A stretch of DNA of 64,000 bases from Perca fluviatilis (GCF_010015445.1 NC_053121.1:24274434-24338433), one strand, 5' to 3'; positions 1-14,175 are shown, counted from the first letter of the stretch. Notes: generated by a model from the sequence alone, not told the origin. Translations and numbers: made by a program.

Positions 1-127
1 ATAAGATTGGTAACTTTCTCTCCCAGTATACTTTTTCAATGATGTCAAATTTTAAAGTGTAGATTATGGAAGTGAATACATTTATTTTTTTACAGTAATG
101 TTAAAGTTTCTTAAAGTAGGTTAAGAT

Positions 128-205
128 AGCAAAAGAAATAAACAGAAAGAAACACAAACAAAAAGAAAGGAAGAAAGAAAGAAAAAGAAAACAAAGAAAA
201 AGCTT
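128..205. repeat. A-rich (GAAA)n-like low-complexity tract
   Basis: This strand is almost entirely A with interspersed G and C, including GAAAGAAAG units. Confidence 0.8.
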
Positions 206-247
206 TAAAATATAATGAAATTAAAATGAGTATTGTATCTGTTTTAA

Positions 248-430
248 AGATTGTTTTTGGGTGGTCTTTTTCCCTTTATTATATAGTGACAGTGGGTAGA
301 CATGAAAGGGGGAGAGAAATTGGGGATGACACGCAGCAAAGGGCAGGAGCTTGGATTTAAACCCTCACTGCGGCAGGACTCAGCCAACATGGGGCGAACG
401 CTCTTACTGGGTGAGCTAGAGGCCCCCCCC
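248..430 (-). mobile_element. tRNA-derived SINE fragment
   Basis: Read on the minus strand, this block begins with a G run and then a tRNA-like A box (TAGCTCACCCAGTAAGAGCG). It continues through CGCCCCATGTTGGCTGAGTC and a decayed B box (GGGTTTAAATCC), then CCCTTTGCTGCGTGTCATCC and a 3' body. This layout matches a common tRNA-derived SINE family of percomorph fish. The 62-aa open frame here is a shadow of the repeat, not a gene. Confidence 0.75.
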
Positions 431-1968
431 ATTCTATCTGTTTAAACGACAACTTTATATCAATGTTGCAATCAGACTTTGATTGTAAAATAATAATTTA
501 CAGTGACATTACAGCAGTTAGCATAAACTAAAACAATTTATTTGAACACCATTTTCATTCAAATGTGTTTGAACTTTTAATACAGCTGACCACTGATGTA
601 AATACAAAACAAAAGTTTGGTATAGAATTGAGGATTTGTGTTGTGGGGATGTCGAAGTGTCCTGATAAGTAGGAGGGACTCTGCTGACAGTTCAATGTCC
701 TCTCTACAGAACATACGAAAAACAGATGGTGGCCTTTCATTCTGCAAACTGAGAGATGTTTCTCATTTCAATCTAGGAGAAACATCTGATTTGACTCACA
801 GTTTTTGATCAAAAACTCTGCTTCTTATTTATCGTTGCATATTATTAGATTATGATGAGAGCCTCCCATTCCAGACAATGTCCCTTGAAGAAATAAAAAG
901 ACTTGAAATAAAAGAATCTTCTAGCAGTTAGATGCCACCTTGAAATAGAGAGCTAATGAATTGCATTGTCTTTTGATGCTGCGCATGAAGTTTTGCAAAT
1001 GTAAAAACAATTAAAAAGAATTACAAAGAAATGTACAAACAGATGGCTCCTTCAACAAACAGCTAAACTAACACAAAGTAATCACTTTCCGATTGTTCTC
1101 GCAGATACATTTGTCTGACATAAGCCGGAAAAGTTTCCCACAATGCTCGTATAACTTTCTTTTCTCCATCTGCTGAAACTACGATTAAAACCATAATGTC
1201 AGTTTAGAACTGTCATTACTGTGATTAATCAACTGCTTCTGTTTCGTGAAAAGTATTTGGGTGTGTATACGAGGTCAAAACCAAGTTCCTGCACACTGAA
1301 TAAAAATTAAAGTTTTAAATTTTAAGACACCTGTGCTCACTCATAGTGAGATTGTAAAATTGTAAATTTAGCAATAGTTTTTACAATCTTTTTTTTAAAT
1401 GAGCCCTTTTACTTATCTCATCAATATGCTTATACATTTTGTTTTAATGTATTTTTAAATCTAGAATAAAAACACTGGAAATACCTTGCTTTTTATTATC
1501 GCTTGTACCTTGAAATACTCTTGTTTTTGTTTATCTACGTCTACATATTGAATAATATAATTTTTAAGTTTATTTTTGACCAAAACTTAAAATGTACTTA
1601 AACAAAAACCACATACGCTACGCCCTTAGCTTAAAATTACAGCAACACTATCAAATGAATTTTTATTTGTCTAATTTTAATTTCACATATATTATAAAGT
1701 CAACGGTTATGGAGTATTACTTATTCGTCAAATTAAAAGTTTGACCAACGCAACAACAAAACATCAAACATTTGACCGTTTCCTATTAATACGCTGTGGC
1801 ATTATTTTAATGTTTTTCGTTATTACAATTATTTTCAAAAAAACACTATCGGCCCTTAAGTAAAAGGGAACAATAAAATATGTTTATGTGTTTTGTTTTA
1901 CAATAGATATTCCGAATGTTATTTTACTAATCAGAAAACATAGAAACTAGGAAACAGAGATGATAATA

Positions 1969-1970
<2 letters not shown>
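431..1970. other. gene-free AT-rich sequence
   Basis: I saw no convincing ORF, RNA gene or repeat in this 1.5 kb. It is AT-rich, with small local hairpins (for example around 1335-1395) that look incidental. Confidence 0.6.

Positions 1971-2043
<73 letters not shown>
1971..2043. repeat. (GAT)n/(ATG)n microsatellite
   Basis: About 24 nearly perfect trinucleotide units, preceded by a slightly degenerate GATAATAAT lead-in. Confidence 0.95.
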
Positions 2044-2044
<1 letters not shown>

Positions 2045-4381
2045 CTGAGAGTATTGTGAAGTTAGTATAAGTATCTGTAAAGTAAATCCATTCTAAGAAG
2101 TAGGAGGCCTGCTTATATCACAGAGGGCCCCACTTTCATTTTGTCGAGCTAAATTGATTCACCTGAAGGTTCTGGTCACATATTTCTTTAAATGTACCTT
2201 AAAGGAGCCTGACCATAATTCTAGTGTACAAAAGGGACATGTCAGAGTCCCACAATCGACGAGAAATTAATAGGGAGTAGGTTTTTGTGGATGTTCTTTA
2301 AAGGCGCTCCAATTTCACACCGTCAAATTAAAGCACCGTTATATTTTAGTTCCATTGGTGTTATTCCTGCTGTTTGGTCTTCAGGCTTTTTCCTTACTTT
2401 ATGCAGTCTGAGAAATTATATTTTTGTGTTAAATTGTTCAAAATGATATATATTTTGTAAAATGAATACATAACGGTTTAGAGATTGCTAGAAATTTAAA
2501 TACTGTAAGTCATTTTAACCTACATTTTTACTTTAATGTTGATGGATTGACACTTTTCGCTCGCTGCTTTCTGCACCCTATAACAGTTCCATTCAAATTT
2601 GAAGACATGCGATCATATCTGGGCTACACTTGAGTCATGTTTGTTATTTATCACTACTCTGTTTTGATTGCTGATGTATATTTTGGATGAAGATTTGTCA
2701 ACAATGTCGTTACCTGTCCTGCCATCACGACACATCACATCATGACACTTGTCTGAGCTGAGTGCTGCCATGCATCACTTTTTGTTCTGGTGGTGGTTGG
2801 TGTCTCTATTTTGGAAATTCATAAATAACAAAAAATATTCATTTTTTTCAGAATTGAGACTGGTGCAGTACACTTGAGTGGGACATATAATCTTCCTTTC
2901 ACTAAAAATGGGTCTGCATTATATAACCAGGAAGTTGACTGCCAAGGTCCTGCAGCTTGTTTATGGTGACATCTCATTGCTTGGTCGGCAGGGTCCTGCC
3001 AGTGTGCATCTTTATTAGTTTCTGTGCACTGCTGGCGTGGGCACCCCAGCAGCAGCAGTGACAGTCCTTATCCCTCCTCTGTGCCCCACCTCATACTAAG
3101 CCCTGGATTTGAAGGACAGGCAGCTCAGGACAGAACAAGTGCACCAAAGCAGAGCGTAAGCAAAGCTTTAGAGCAAAGGCCACTTTCCAGTGTATCTTTT
3201 TTGGACAACAAGTACACCACACTCACTGCTTAAAAAAGACATGTCACAGTTAATGCTTCATCTGCCATACAGCTACAGGTTTAGCCAAACAAAAGTTAAA
3301 GGGCAACAGCCATGAGCAGGAAGTATCTGTTGGGTGTGTGAAGTTGATCTATAATGAATCCACCACCCAAATCCTCACATCTTTTTTAAAAGGCCCACGG
3401 TCAGACAGATCCTGGATCCTGACAGCAAAAATAAACAACATTTTGTTAAATTATAAAAGAACAGAATGATGGAAACATTGTGAAACAGACAGTTGTTATT
3501 ACCTTTAAATCTGTCTGCTGCATTTTTTATTCCAGAAGGAAAAGTTTCCTCTAGGGGAGCACCAGGAGGTGCTGTAAAGCAGTTATAGCCTTTGATAGCA
3601 CCAGCAAAAACAAACATGGCTGATGAGAGGGGCAAGGCCGACAGTAACATATACTTGTACAGGGAGTTAACGCAACGTTACCGTCTGAGGAGCTTTTCAA
3701 GGCAGCAGCATCGATATTAAAAAAAGATCCCCTGGCATGGCCTCCTACTTGGGGCTCAGAGAGGAGACAGACCCTGCTACGACCTCAGCTGAAAAAATCA
3801 AAGTCATGTTAAAAACTATAGCGCTGCTGTTAGCATGGTTGCTAAGTATTATTCAGCAATGCTTTAGCAACCCACAATGCAATATTCAGTAATCAATGTA
3901 AAGCAGGCATGCAAACCCTGGCCCCTGTGCTGTTCAATTTACTGCATATATCACAACTTTTGCAAACCCCTTTTCAGTTGAAATGTCAGCTGCTTACCTG
4001 TATTTATATTTTTAAAGCATGTTGGACATTATACCAAAGTGTCTTAAGAATTAATATCAGTAAACACAATATATGCAGTGAATAGATCAGTAAGATAGAT
4101 GGAGAAAGAATGGGATTGGCTGGATTGATTGACAAGAGTAAGTGTCGAAGGCTTGTTTTATTGAGTCCCAGATTAGGCCCAGCAGAAAGTGATAAACTAA
4201 AAGACGGGGCGACCTGGTCCTCTGTGGTCTTCATCTGAAGTGTTAAACCTCACCGTGACTTTGCAACGCTGAGGCTTGTGAGTCACAACTGTGAAGATAT
4301 AATGTTATTTAAACCCAATCTGTCACCAAATGGAGCGAAAAAAATGCTTGCCAAGTGCACAAGTCTAACATCACCTCTTAT

Positions 4382-4383
<2 letters not shown>
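2044..4383. other. gene-free sequence
   Basis: No coding region is supported; the open frames here are short and lack start context or family signatures. A CTCF-like motif lies near 3559-3576 (GCACCAGGAGGTGCTG). Otherwise it appears unique and unremarkable. Confidence 0.5.
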
Positions 4384-4420
<37 letters not shown>

Positions 4421-4434
4421 ACACCCCTATCTCC
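4384..4434. repeat. (CA)n microsatellite
   Basis: Perfect CA run with a short interruption (CATACACACACC) at its end. Confidence 0.95.
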
Positions 4435-4980
4435 ATGTCATTATACTAGCAAAATCGCCAATTAATAAAAAGAGAATTCTTGGAGTCATCATTAACACAA
4501 CCGCTATCAAAGGTCAGGTTAGACATTAAGTGACAGAAGTATCAACACTATTTTATGGCTTACTATGAAAAATAATTTGTTCCTATAACTGACAGATTAT
4601 TTCAGATGGTAATGAGAAAAAAATGTAAAACATTTTCTCAATGTGATAACATACAATAATGAATAATTTCTCAGTGACGAACATCACGGCATCCCTCTTG
4701 GGTCTTAACTGTTGCAGTGGCGTGCGACCCATTTTGCCTTTTAAGCTAATCAGAAACGTTGCTAATTTCGACAGCTCACTTCACGAGTACCCAACCCTTA
4801 ACAAGTCTGCAGCCTTCTGCAACAATATTGAAGATGGTGACAGACAAGGAACACTGGCATGCTGATAGAGCCCTGGTGGTGCTGAAATACATGCTGCCAC
4901 ATGCCCATAATGGATGAATGGATGTTGCCTTGCTGGGCCATGTTGAGGCCAGAAAAGTTTTGTAAAACTGTTTCTGACTT

Positions 4981-5810
4981 ATAGTTCAGATTTTTTTTTT
5001 TTAAGTGGAGTTGTAATCTAAGAGGTACTGTGTGCCTAGACTAGATGGCTGTCGACATGCCCCCAGGTCGGAGAAGCAGGCAGGAATACTGGCTCGGAAG
5101 CAAAGCAATGTACTGCGGTGGACGGGGCCAGCAGCAAAACGTAGCCACCTAAAAAAGGGACCACCTAAAAATATCAATATCCATTTAAGTGTACACTATA
5201 TTTTGAATATTTTCACCACTTTACCTTGCCATCAGACAGACCTTTTTGACGGGGAACTGAAACCGTTATCTATGTTCTCTTCAAAGCCACCAGATTACTT
5301 TGACAAAAACTCATTTTACCTCGCAGAACACGGGAGTTGCCTGTCTACCACTGCCTCGATCTGTTAGTTTGTTTGTGTTATTGGTGACTTTGGTGAATCT
5401 GAACTAACCCCTTAAAACACCAAAGTCACAAAATAACACTAACTAACTAACCGATCAAGGCGGTAGACCAGCAACTCCAGCGTTCTGCAAGGTAGAATTA
5501 CTGTTACTTTGTCACAGGATTCTGGTGGCTTTGGTTTGGTTTGGATAGTTATAATATATATATATATATATACAGTATAATGGATTCAGTGTTTCCTGAT
5601 GGCAAAGTGAAAATATTTTAAATATGACCGATATTGATTTTTTTAAGGTAATAAAATACTACTGCTGTGTGCCCCCGTCCACAGCAATGCATTGCTTAGC
5701 TTCCATGCTGGTACTCCTGCTTTCTTCTCCAAACTGGGGATGTGCCGACCGACTATGACTGATTATACATAAGTAACTCATACAACCCCGCTTCAAAAAA
5801 TCTAAACTAT
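4981..5810. mobile_element. 830 bp foldback (palindromic) MITE-like element
   Basis: The two halves are inverted copies of each other along almost their whole length. The left arm is about 4981-5395, the right arm about 5418-5810, and the loop about 22 bp. Ends are ATAGTTCAGATTT and AAATCTAAACTAT. Paired blocks include GGAGAAGCAGGCAGGAATAC against the inverse near 5725, GCCATCAG at 5229 against CTGATGGC at 5597, and GGTGACTTTGGTG against CACCAAAGTCAC at the centre. A (TA)n tract at 5546-5571 interrupts one arm. No transposase is present. I recognise the body sequence as a widespread percomorph repeat but cannot name its superfamily. The 111-aa open frame at 5032-5367 is part of the left arm, not a gene. 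Confidence 0.8.
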
Positions 5811-5814
5811 CCCT

Positions 5815-6060
5815 TTTAGTAAAAGTACACTGCCACACTGTAGAAATACTTTGTTTGTAAGTACAAGTCTTGTATTCAAAATTCTACTGAAGTTAAAGAA
5901 GAAAGGTATTAGCAGCAAAAGTGTAAGAGTACTCAGTGTATGGCTGCTTTTCAGTGTTATATTTAGGTAGCATTATATTGTATCATTATGTTGTATTATT
6001 ATAGTAAATTAAATAGTTATTGTTTTTGGACTACCAGTCAGATAAAACAAGGTATTTAAA
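5815..6060. mobile_element. hAT-like MITE remnant
   Basis: The phrases GTAAAAGTACACTGCCACAC, TACAAGTCTTGTATTCAAAA, TATTAGCAGCAAAAGTGTAA and GAGTACTCAGTGTATGGCTG follow the pattern of a very common fish repeat built of GTACTT/AAGTAC words. Boundaries are uncertain, and no intact terminal repeats or coding capacity were seen. Confidence 0.45.
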
Positions 6061-6153
6061 GACATCACATTGGGCTCAGCCAAGTTGCGTTAATTGTTTT
6101 TCACTACTATGACTAAATGTCATAGAATAAACATTTAATTGATTATTGAAATG

Positions 6154-7110
6154 CAGAGGTGGAAAAAGTACTAAAATATTGTACTCAAGTAAATGTACCA
6201 ATACTTTGATGAAATATTACTCAAGTACAAGTGAAATTACCTATCTGAAAAATTTCTCAAGTAAAAGTAATTAGTAGTTCATTTAAAATGTACTTTAAGT
6301 AAAAGTTACTTAGTTACACAAATCCCCAAACTATTTTGTTTTTAATTAAAGAAAAATCTATACAAATGTATACACATGTAATAACAACATAACACATGTC
6401 ACACATGACATTTCATGCTACAATTCTCTCCAAAAAAAACTGAGCTCTCCCTTTACCAATCACACTACTGATACATTTGATGTGACTGTAAATTCAAAGG
6501 CTCGTTTATATTCAAACCAGTGACAATTTCGGTGGGGCACAGCCTATTTGTTCAACCGAGCTAATTAGATGTATGTGAATTAATTTAGCCAATGTCCTAC
6601 ATACGTTGTCCTACGGGTTGCTAGTGCTAGACAAAAATTAGCAATGTTGTTTTGCTAATTGGCAATTTGCTATTAGTCATGAAAACTTTGTTTGAAGTAC
6701 CAATGCACAAATACTTACCAAAACATGCTTCCGCAGATTAGATGTGGAGTTATTGAATGCTGCCAGTTCAATCACCTTTGGCAGGCACATCTGGCATTAC
6801 ATGATGATGTCTTTCAAATGTGGCCAAGGTTTTCGTCATTTTGGGCAGCAGCATTCGATGTTTCAGCTAGCATTTCTACTGAAACCATCCATCTCCATCT
6901 CGTTCTCAATCTCCTACAGAAAGAATTGGCGCCTGATACGCAGCCTAGATGCTGATCATTCGTCACTGTAGTGTTTTTTGTTTTTTTTTACTAAGTAACG
7001 GATGGGAAATGTAATGTAGCGAAATACAATACTTCACTCAAAACGTATTTCACTCTGAGATGTAGTAGAAGTATAAAGTAGCATGAATGTAAAAAACAAG
7101 TGCCTAAAAA
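6154..7110. mobile_element. hAT-like non-autonomous element (CAGAGGTGG end)
   Basis: The left end is CAGAGGTGGAAAAAGTACT at 6154, followed by repeated TACTCAAGTA words to about 6330. Words of the same kind return at 7000-7080 (AATGTAGCGAAATACAATAC, GTAGAAGTATAAAGTAGCAT). CAGAGGTGG ends with this body are typical of hAT-type MITEs in fish. The right terminal repeat is decayed. The middle (6340-6990), with two short overlapping open frames, may be internal sequence or unrelated DNA. Confidence 0.5.
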
Positions 7111-10100
7111 TCAAAAATACTTACATAGTGCACTGATTTTATGACTAATGTCTCATGTATGTGCGTGGCTATGCCGTCCATTTCATCATAGTGTAAATGA
7201 GGCAATGCAATACCAGGTATTGTCTATAATTTTAGTGCAATATCACAAATGTCAATGCTAATTCATTTAACATTGTATGTTTTGTATCATAGTTTTGAAA
7301 ATGTGTTCATACGTTTGCTCTCAGAGAGCTGGCCATAATTTTGAGTTTTGTTACAGTTTGTGTGTCTTTGTATGAAGTAATTCAGGCAAGTAGAGTCCTT
7401 GGTTTCTTTCCTTATAATATCATATAACTGAAACCATTGATGGATGTTGAGCCCTTATACTTGCTCAGTTGGTTTGACTTTGTCTTTATGAAGGTCAAGG
7501 GATTCAGCTGAATTACTTTACGTCAGTTTGTTTAAATCAGCAGGTCTGCGGTATAATAGAATGGACTAACCTATGTACACTCGGGATATATCATTCCGGC
7601 ATATGAACTGCTGAGTGAAGCGATATTTGCAACCCCAGGCGACATTAAGAACCAAATCAACATGGCTGCTGGGCTTGAAAGAATAATAATTTTCTAAAAG
7701 AAAAATTATATATTGCCAAAATGAAATTGGCAAAGAATGCAGGGTGTGCATGTGGCAGTGGGCTGCTCTATAAAGACATCTGCTGATTACACAGTTTGGG
7801 GAGGCCTGGTAGAGAGGAGCCTGGCAGTGAAACGTGTAAAGAGATTGAGACCACACGATGACTGCTGAAAGAACACAGCACTCAGACCCTCACAGCCAGT
7901 CACTCTGAGCATGAAGCCATAAAGATGTGAAGCGGAAAGTTGCATTCACTCTATTTTACACAACAAGAGAACCTGGGCTGCCCAGGGTGGCAAAATATTA
8001 TTAGGCCCCCAAAATCCAGTCAAGGGCTTTCTCATTTTGTCCAGGCCTACTGCTCAGCAGGCACACAAAATATCCAACTTAGACTGCGTTGAATTCTTCA
8101 CTGCTATTGTGAAGTTAGCAGACAAGAAAAAAACAATCCTCTATTTTGAGGGTGCAGATTTGTCATATGTGTCAGATGTGCCATGTTCGCCTCCCCAAGA
8201 CAGTGGGAAATTTGTGTCTGTCTCGGCTGACAGTGACATGCCTGCAGACAGGTCTGCCTATATGCATCCCTGGGTGACATTGTGTCAGCGTTGTGTGTGG
8301 CAGGTGGAGACAGAGACCTGCTTCAGGTGGGCCGTGTGCCGCAGCATGGCTCCCCGGGGAGACGTGCCATGGTGTCGTACTGCAGATGTCTCCCTAGACG
8401 TGGCTGCAGGGCTCCCGCAACAGCACCCAGAGCCTTCCACCGAACAGGGCCAGATCAATGGACATAGACAACGCCCACACCCTTCTGCCACACTCCTTTT
8501 AGACAATTTCAATGTTGAATCATTACTGCAACTGTCACCTATGTAATCATGCTCATCAACCCTGTCATGCCATTATGAGTCTTCAAAGCTGACTTTGAAG
8601 TAAGTAAACAGGCAAACATTTGGATCAGAAGGTAATGAAAATTCAAAATCAAAAAATGGTGGTGCAATATTCAAACACAACTTGCTGTTTATATTTACGC
8701 AGAAGCTTTTAGTATTGACTCAATATTAAGGGAAGGAATTTTATTTCCACTGCTTTATCTGGTATATCGTCGCTGCAACTGCATCTGAGCAAGGTTTTCA
8801 TAATAGACTTGTTAGGATATGTTTCTCTGGTTAGTTACACACAGGCTCTACAACTGACATACATATTCAGAGAAGAAACAGACGGGCTGGAGAGAGTCAA
8901 CTATTTGTTCTTTTATCACAAAAAAATAATGGCTATAAATAATGGGTGGAACGTTTCCTCAGTGGGCCTCAGGTACTTTTGTTCAGCGAGAGTGCTCATT
9001 ATATGATTGAACTCTTATTTTGAGAGAAAGAGCTTTTTAATTTGTAACTGGGCAAATATAATTATTTTTTATCAGGAGATAACCAGATAAACACAGTGAT
9101 ATGGACTCCTAATGGAAGCTTATCGCTAAATTGAGCATAACTTAAACACAATGAGTACTGTTTACATTGAGCTTATGTTTCACCAGGACATCTGAGGGCA
9201 TCTGGTTCTACCTCAGCTGAGCCATATGTGTCCCTCTGATCATGTTTAGCCAATGCATCCTACGGGCTTTTTCCTGGCTCGAGCCTCTTCCCCTCCTTAA
9301 CCTTTTTTTCTCAGAGTCCACTTGCACTCCATCACTCTACACAGCCGCATTGGATCACGCTTTTGGTATGCAGATACACAGACGCAGGTACGTCTGCTCC
9401 AGGTGCACCCCATAGTGATCCTGACCCGTTCAAATTCACTTCTCAGCTCAGGGGTCAGGCCTAGGGCCCAGCAGGCTCCCAGCACAGGTCACAGAGGGCC
9501 TCAACATCCCAGAGATGAGACTCCAGACTGGCATGAAGAGGAGCGTTTGATGTGGCCCGGAGCTGGGCTATGTTACCATGTTGCTATGCCTTTAATTAGC
9601 TCCAGCAGCTGCTACTTCCTGGTTGACAGGCCCTGGCAAACTCCACTGTCTCTGTAATCTCTTACAGGTGACTGTCAGTTGCATGTCAGCTCATAGTATA
9701 GTGACAGGCTGTGTGTTCTTCTTAAGTCAGGTGTTAGAGCTTTAGAAAGCAACATCACTGTTTACCAAGCTAATTAACTGTGTAGTGACTGTAGACAAGA
9801 AAAAAAAAGAAACCTCACTGTGTTATAATGACCACAGCATGTTTCCAAATATGTTATGCAAATATGTCTCCGAGCACCAATCCCCTGCCCATTATTATTT
9901 CTTTTACAACTTTTGTGTCTGTTTTCTGAGGATGCAATCATGATTAAGAGACTGCAAAGTTCTCTTGGTGACAGTAAAAGTGCCACTCTGCATTCTTTAT
10001 CTGGATTTCCAGCTTGCACAAAGACATCTTAACCACTGGAAATTGCCCTCTGAGGACTGACAGCGAGAAATTGATCTCAGATTAGATGAGCGCACCTTGT

Positions 10101-13100
10101 TCCCTGCTCTCCTTTGTCACACCCAAGTTGGTGGATCTTTCCTTAAAAACTCCACTAGAAATGAAAAAATGGAGACTTTGCAGCTGGCTATGGCATACTA
10201 ATACCCTGGACTCATTAAATTAATGGGGGCCAGATTCCCCTCACTGAATGTGCACTGATGCCCTTTGAGTTTGCCGGGGCTAGAGGGTGTGCAGCACTTT
10301 GAAAGCCCTGACCGGCATATTGAACGTGTTTTAATAGAACCCTTTTAACACTCCTGGTAGGATGCACAGTAACTATTTGCCTTTAAGTTCCCGCACCTCT
10401 CTCTGTGATCTCGTCAGATAGCCACTCTATCCTCGGATTCAGGCCTGGAGAGGGGGAGGGGACCATGCACGATAAATGAGGCCAGAGGTGCCCATATCTC
10501 AGCAGAGGCCATTCTTTCCTGGAGATGTGAATCTTTGAGACATGGTGTGGAGCAAGCTTTGATGTAGGAAGGTGCTCGGCGTAAGACTGAAACAGGAGGC
10601 TTACAGGCAGACATTCAGTGGCATTCCCTTCTGGCCTCTCATTGGACAGCGTTGATTTAATTACTCCATACCTAGCCACTAAGGCTGCACTATAAAATAG
10701 ATTCAGTCCCACATATGTCCATTATGGATGTTATTGCCTATTTAATGGGAAGACACCACTGCGTATCACTCCATAATATAGGCAAGCCGCGGGAATGTAC
10801 AGGCTCCAGTGAAGAGGCTTTCATTGCCAGCATTTCAAGGTGTAAAGGGCGAAGATATTGTTTTTGATGAAAATGCATTGAATAAGTCTTAATATATTGG
10901 GAAGAATAGAATATTAATATATTAATTTTGCATATTTGCCCAACAGCAAAAAGATGAATTGATAAGAAAAGAATGCTGGTTAATTTGCATGACAAAAACA
11001 TCCATTTAGAGTACTAATACATCACCCTCATGGTTATCAGAACCACAAGTGCCATATATTAAGATAGGGAGAATTTATCTTTAATGAAATTAAGATATTA
11101 AGCCTTGAATCTTTTTAGCTTTTTGTGATTTTTATATCGATATTGTTGTTAGGTTAACAGCAAGCCAAAAACATGTAGCTTTCTCTGCCCTGAGCAGAGA
11201 GGATATCATGATATAATGATAATCTTGCTTTCAGTTCTGCTCTGTCATCTTGACTACATGCTTTTGAATGCCATGAAACAGGAAAAAATTGCTGACAATG
11301 ATGATATTATACACAGTCAGGAATGGGTTAGCAGGACTTCATCCCGGCAGGCTGAAATACCATTCAAATGCAGCTGAATAAAACAAGTGGATACTGACAG
11401 GAAGATGCAGCATCTGAGCCAGACAATGAGGCTCTAGTTGTTGAATAGTGAATAAACAGAAATCCAGTCGAGCTAAAAATGGCTGACTCAGGTGTGCAGC
11501 AGAGGAAGCATCGCATTTCTCGATTACAACTCTCTCTCTCCCTCTGCCTCTCTATCTTAGCCTTTGCATAAGATCAAAACAGCACCATATACCGCTTACA
11601 GAAAGCCATGTTGGGCAGTCATTTGATTTGTATAGCTCGTCTTGACAGTAAGGATTTCATAAAGCCTTTGATTTTAACTCGATCACCATGGCTGCAACAT
11701 CGCTGGATATCGCTCATTAGTGATTCCATAAGCAGAGAGCAATGCACTGCTGTAGCAGCTGATACTTGCATGCCTTCCACTCTAAAGTGTGGCGGTAATT
11801 TATTCTCTCCATTTATTCTCTCCCCGGTGCTCATCACTCTGATGCAACTCACACAGTGACAAGAATCCATCTCTGTGGTACCTGGAAACAAAGCGGGAGG
11901 AGGGGTAAAGGGAGGGGGATCACATATTTTGTGATCACAATCAGAAGGGCGAGTAACGGTTACAGGCAGGTTTACAACATCCTAATGCCATATTACTACT
12001 ACTAGAACATCCTGTGAACATTAAAACCAGAGAGGGGAAGTAAAAACAATTCACTGGCTGAGATATGATCCAATATAAGCTATCTCCTCCTGCCAAAAAG
12101 AATTTCTCAGAGTATGACTTAAGCACTTCAAAGTTAAGTACTATATAGAGAGTATGATTCATTTGGCAGCTCATATTGTCTAGCTTTAAACACCTAAAGC
12201 TAGCCAGAGACACACTGTGGGCTGTTTTCAGCTACAGAGAGGAGAAAGAATTTGGCTAGAGCTTAGGCCGCCCATCCCCATCCAGAGATGGGCTCTTTTT
12301 CATCTTATCGTAGTCTTAGCGCATTGGTGTGGTGACTATGTGCTTCACAGGTGGGAGTCTGCCTCTGTCAAATAAGCCAGTTCACTAAGGACGGGATTTA
12401 CCGCTGTTATTTTTCTATTAGGGAAGAATTATGCTAAGCCTTTAGAGGCCATCTTTGTGTTGCTATGGCAGCCCATATTTCCTACCGGGTTGAAACCTTG
12501 AATGACTACAGTGCAAAGCCAAGTAGCGCCCAAACCCTTTGAGGATTAGAACCAGGGTCTCATAGTTATGCAAAACACCTCTGATATGATTGAACCTTGA
12601 ATAGTTGAATGACAAAGTTTATTGAGATTGCCTCTCTTTTCATCTGATTATTGTCATTTGATTATTTCCAATCACTTGGCATGGCTTCAAACGCAGCTTT
12701 TCAAATGGCTATTTTTTAGAACAACACTAAGAGCTTTTTTTCTAACATGTCCACAAACCTCATATCTTTGACTATTATATCAGTGATGACAAGAATGCAT
12801 GATTCATGGTGGTAGAAATTGAATACTTAGGCAATCATCTCAAACTGAAATACTGTGTTACGCATTATTTTGGAAGGCTGGGCTAAAACTATTAATTCTT
12901 TTTATTTTATCTGCTGATTTCTTTCCATTAATTGATTTTTGAAAATGCCCATTACAAATTTGAGGGCTTTATCTAAAGATACTTGTTTTGTCTCCAAATG
13001 CTAAAGGTATTGGTTGGTTTTAAATTATACAAAGAAAGAAAAGCAGCAAATAGGCCTACTCAAACATTAACATCTGGCAGCAGCAAATGTTGACACTACA

Positions 13101-14095
13101 TGCTGCTCATTCTAAGTAGCTTAATATGCAGTGTGAGCCAAACTTGAGTGTTGGTATCTATAGATTTAGAGATAACCTTTTGTCAATTGCAGTTGATGGG
13201 GAATTTCCTTCCTCTATCTCCCACGATGCTTTTAAGCCTAATACCTATATGTTTCTGAGTTTCTGTAACCATCAAACACAATTTTTTGCTTAAGAAAGCA
13301 AATTCACAAACCACAGGTCAAATTTCACGTGCAGCCAAATCAATAGAAATAGTTTTTCCTTTTTGGATTTTTTCATAATGTTCCCAACTGCTTTCAGACC
13401 AGCCATCAAAGCTTAGACTCTATTCGCAGACATGTATAGACAGCTACTCAAAGCTGACACGGAGATGAGGCTTTGAAAGTATAAGATTGACACTATTGTG
13501 GTCACAAAGCACAACAGGAAACTACTTTGAAGGGGAAAGTGCTTTGAGTATCGGATTTCACTTTAGAAATTGTGGCCGAAGACTAGCTCAAGTATTAGAC
13601 GTGTTGAATTGGTGTACATTAAACAACAAAACCAGACATGTGCACTATACGCCACTTCTGTAAGTATGTCCAAACAGAAATGTCAGAAGGTTAACCATGG
13701 ATAAATATAACAGATTTTTTTTTTTTTTTTGCTCAAATTTGCTGCACGACGATTTGGGACAGTTCAGGCTTGTGATGCACGTAAAAAGTTGACAATGTAT
13801 CCAAGCAAGCAGTACTTTTTTTACTTCACAAAATACTATCAGAGCCATGTCTTGTTGGCAGTTTGGGAATTGATCAGTCTCAATCCCAAGCTGCATCCTT
13901 GTCAACTGGCAGGTCTGCTGAAGATGACACATTTTCTGACAGTGCCTTGTCAATGACTACGCTGGAGTGAAATCCCCAGCCATGTTTGCTCACTGCCAAA
14001 GTGATATCTATCATCTTATTTTTGACAAACTCGTCACACCCATCTCTCATTCTAATTGGTCTTTGAGGTTCCTGTAAGACAAAGACTGCTAATCT

Positions 14096-14098
<3 letters not shown>
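7111..14098. other. 7 kb gene-free, mostly unique sequence
   Basis: No gene is supported. The longest open frame, 8037-8546, lacks an ATG start, family motifs and splice context, and overlaps an antisense frame in a locally GC-rich patch. An X-box-like motif lies at 12459-12472. The block near 9560-9680 (TTTAATTAGCTCCAGCAGCT) has the look of a conserved non-coding element. Confidence 0.5.
12459..12472. promoter_or_regulatory. RFX X-box-like motif
   Basis: GTTGCTATGGCAGC is a near match to the RFX consensus GTTGCYATGGMAAC. It sits in non-repetitive DNA. Confidence 0.35.

Positions 14099-14175
<77 letters not shown>

Noticed and set aside
5032..5367. 111-codon open frame
   Set aside because: It lies wholly in the left arm of the palindromic repeat.
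4981..5810. CRISPR-like or regulatory reading of the repeated blocks
   Set aside because: The repeats are one large inverted pair, not regularly spaced direct repeats, and the genome is vertebrate.
8037..8546. 169-codon plus-strand open frame
   Set aside because: The frame opens at TTG, not ATG. It shows no domain, lies in a locally GC-rich patch with an overlapping antisense frame, and has no splice partner.
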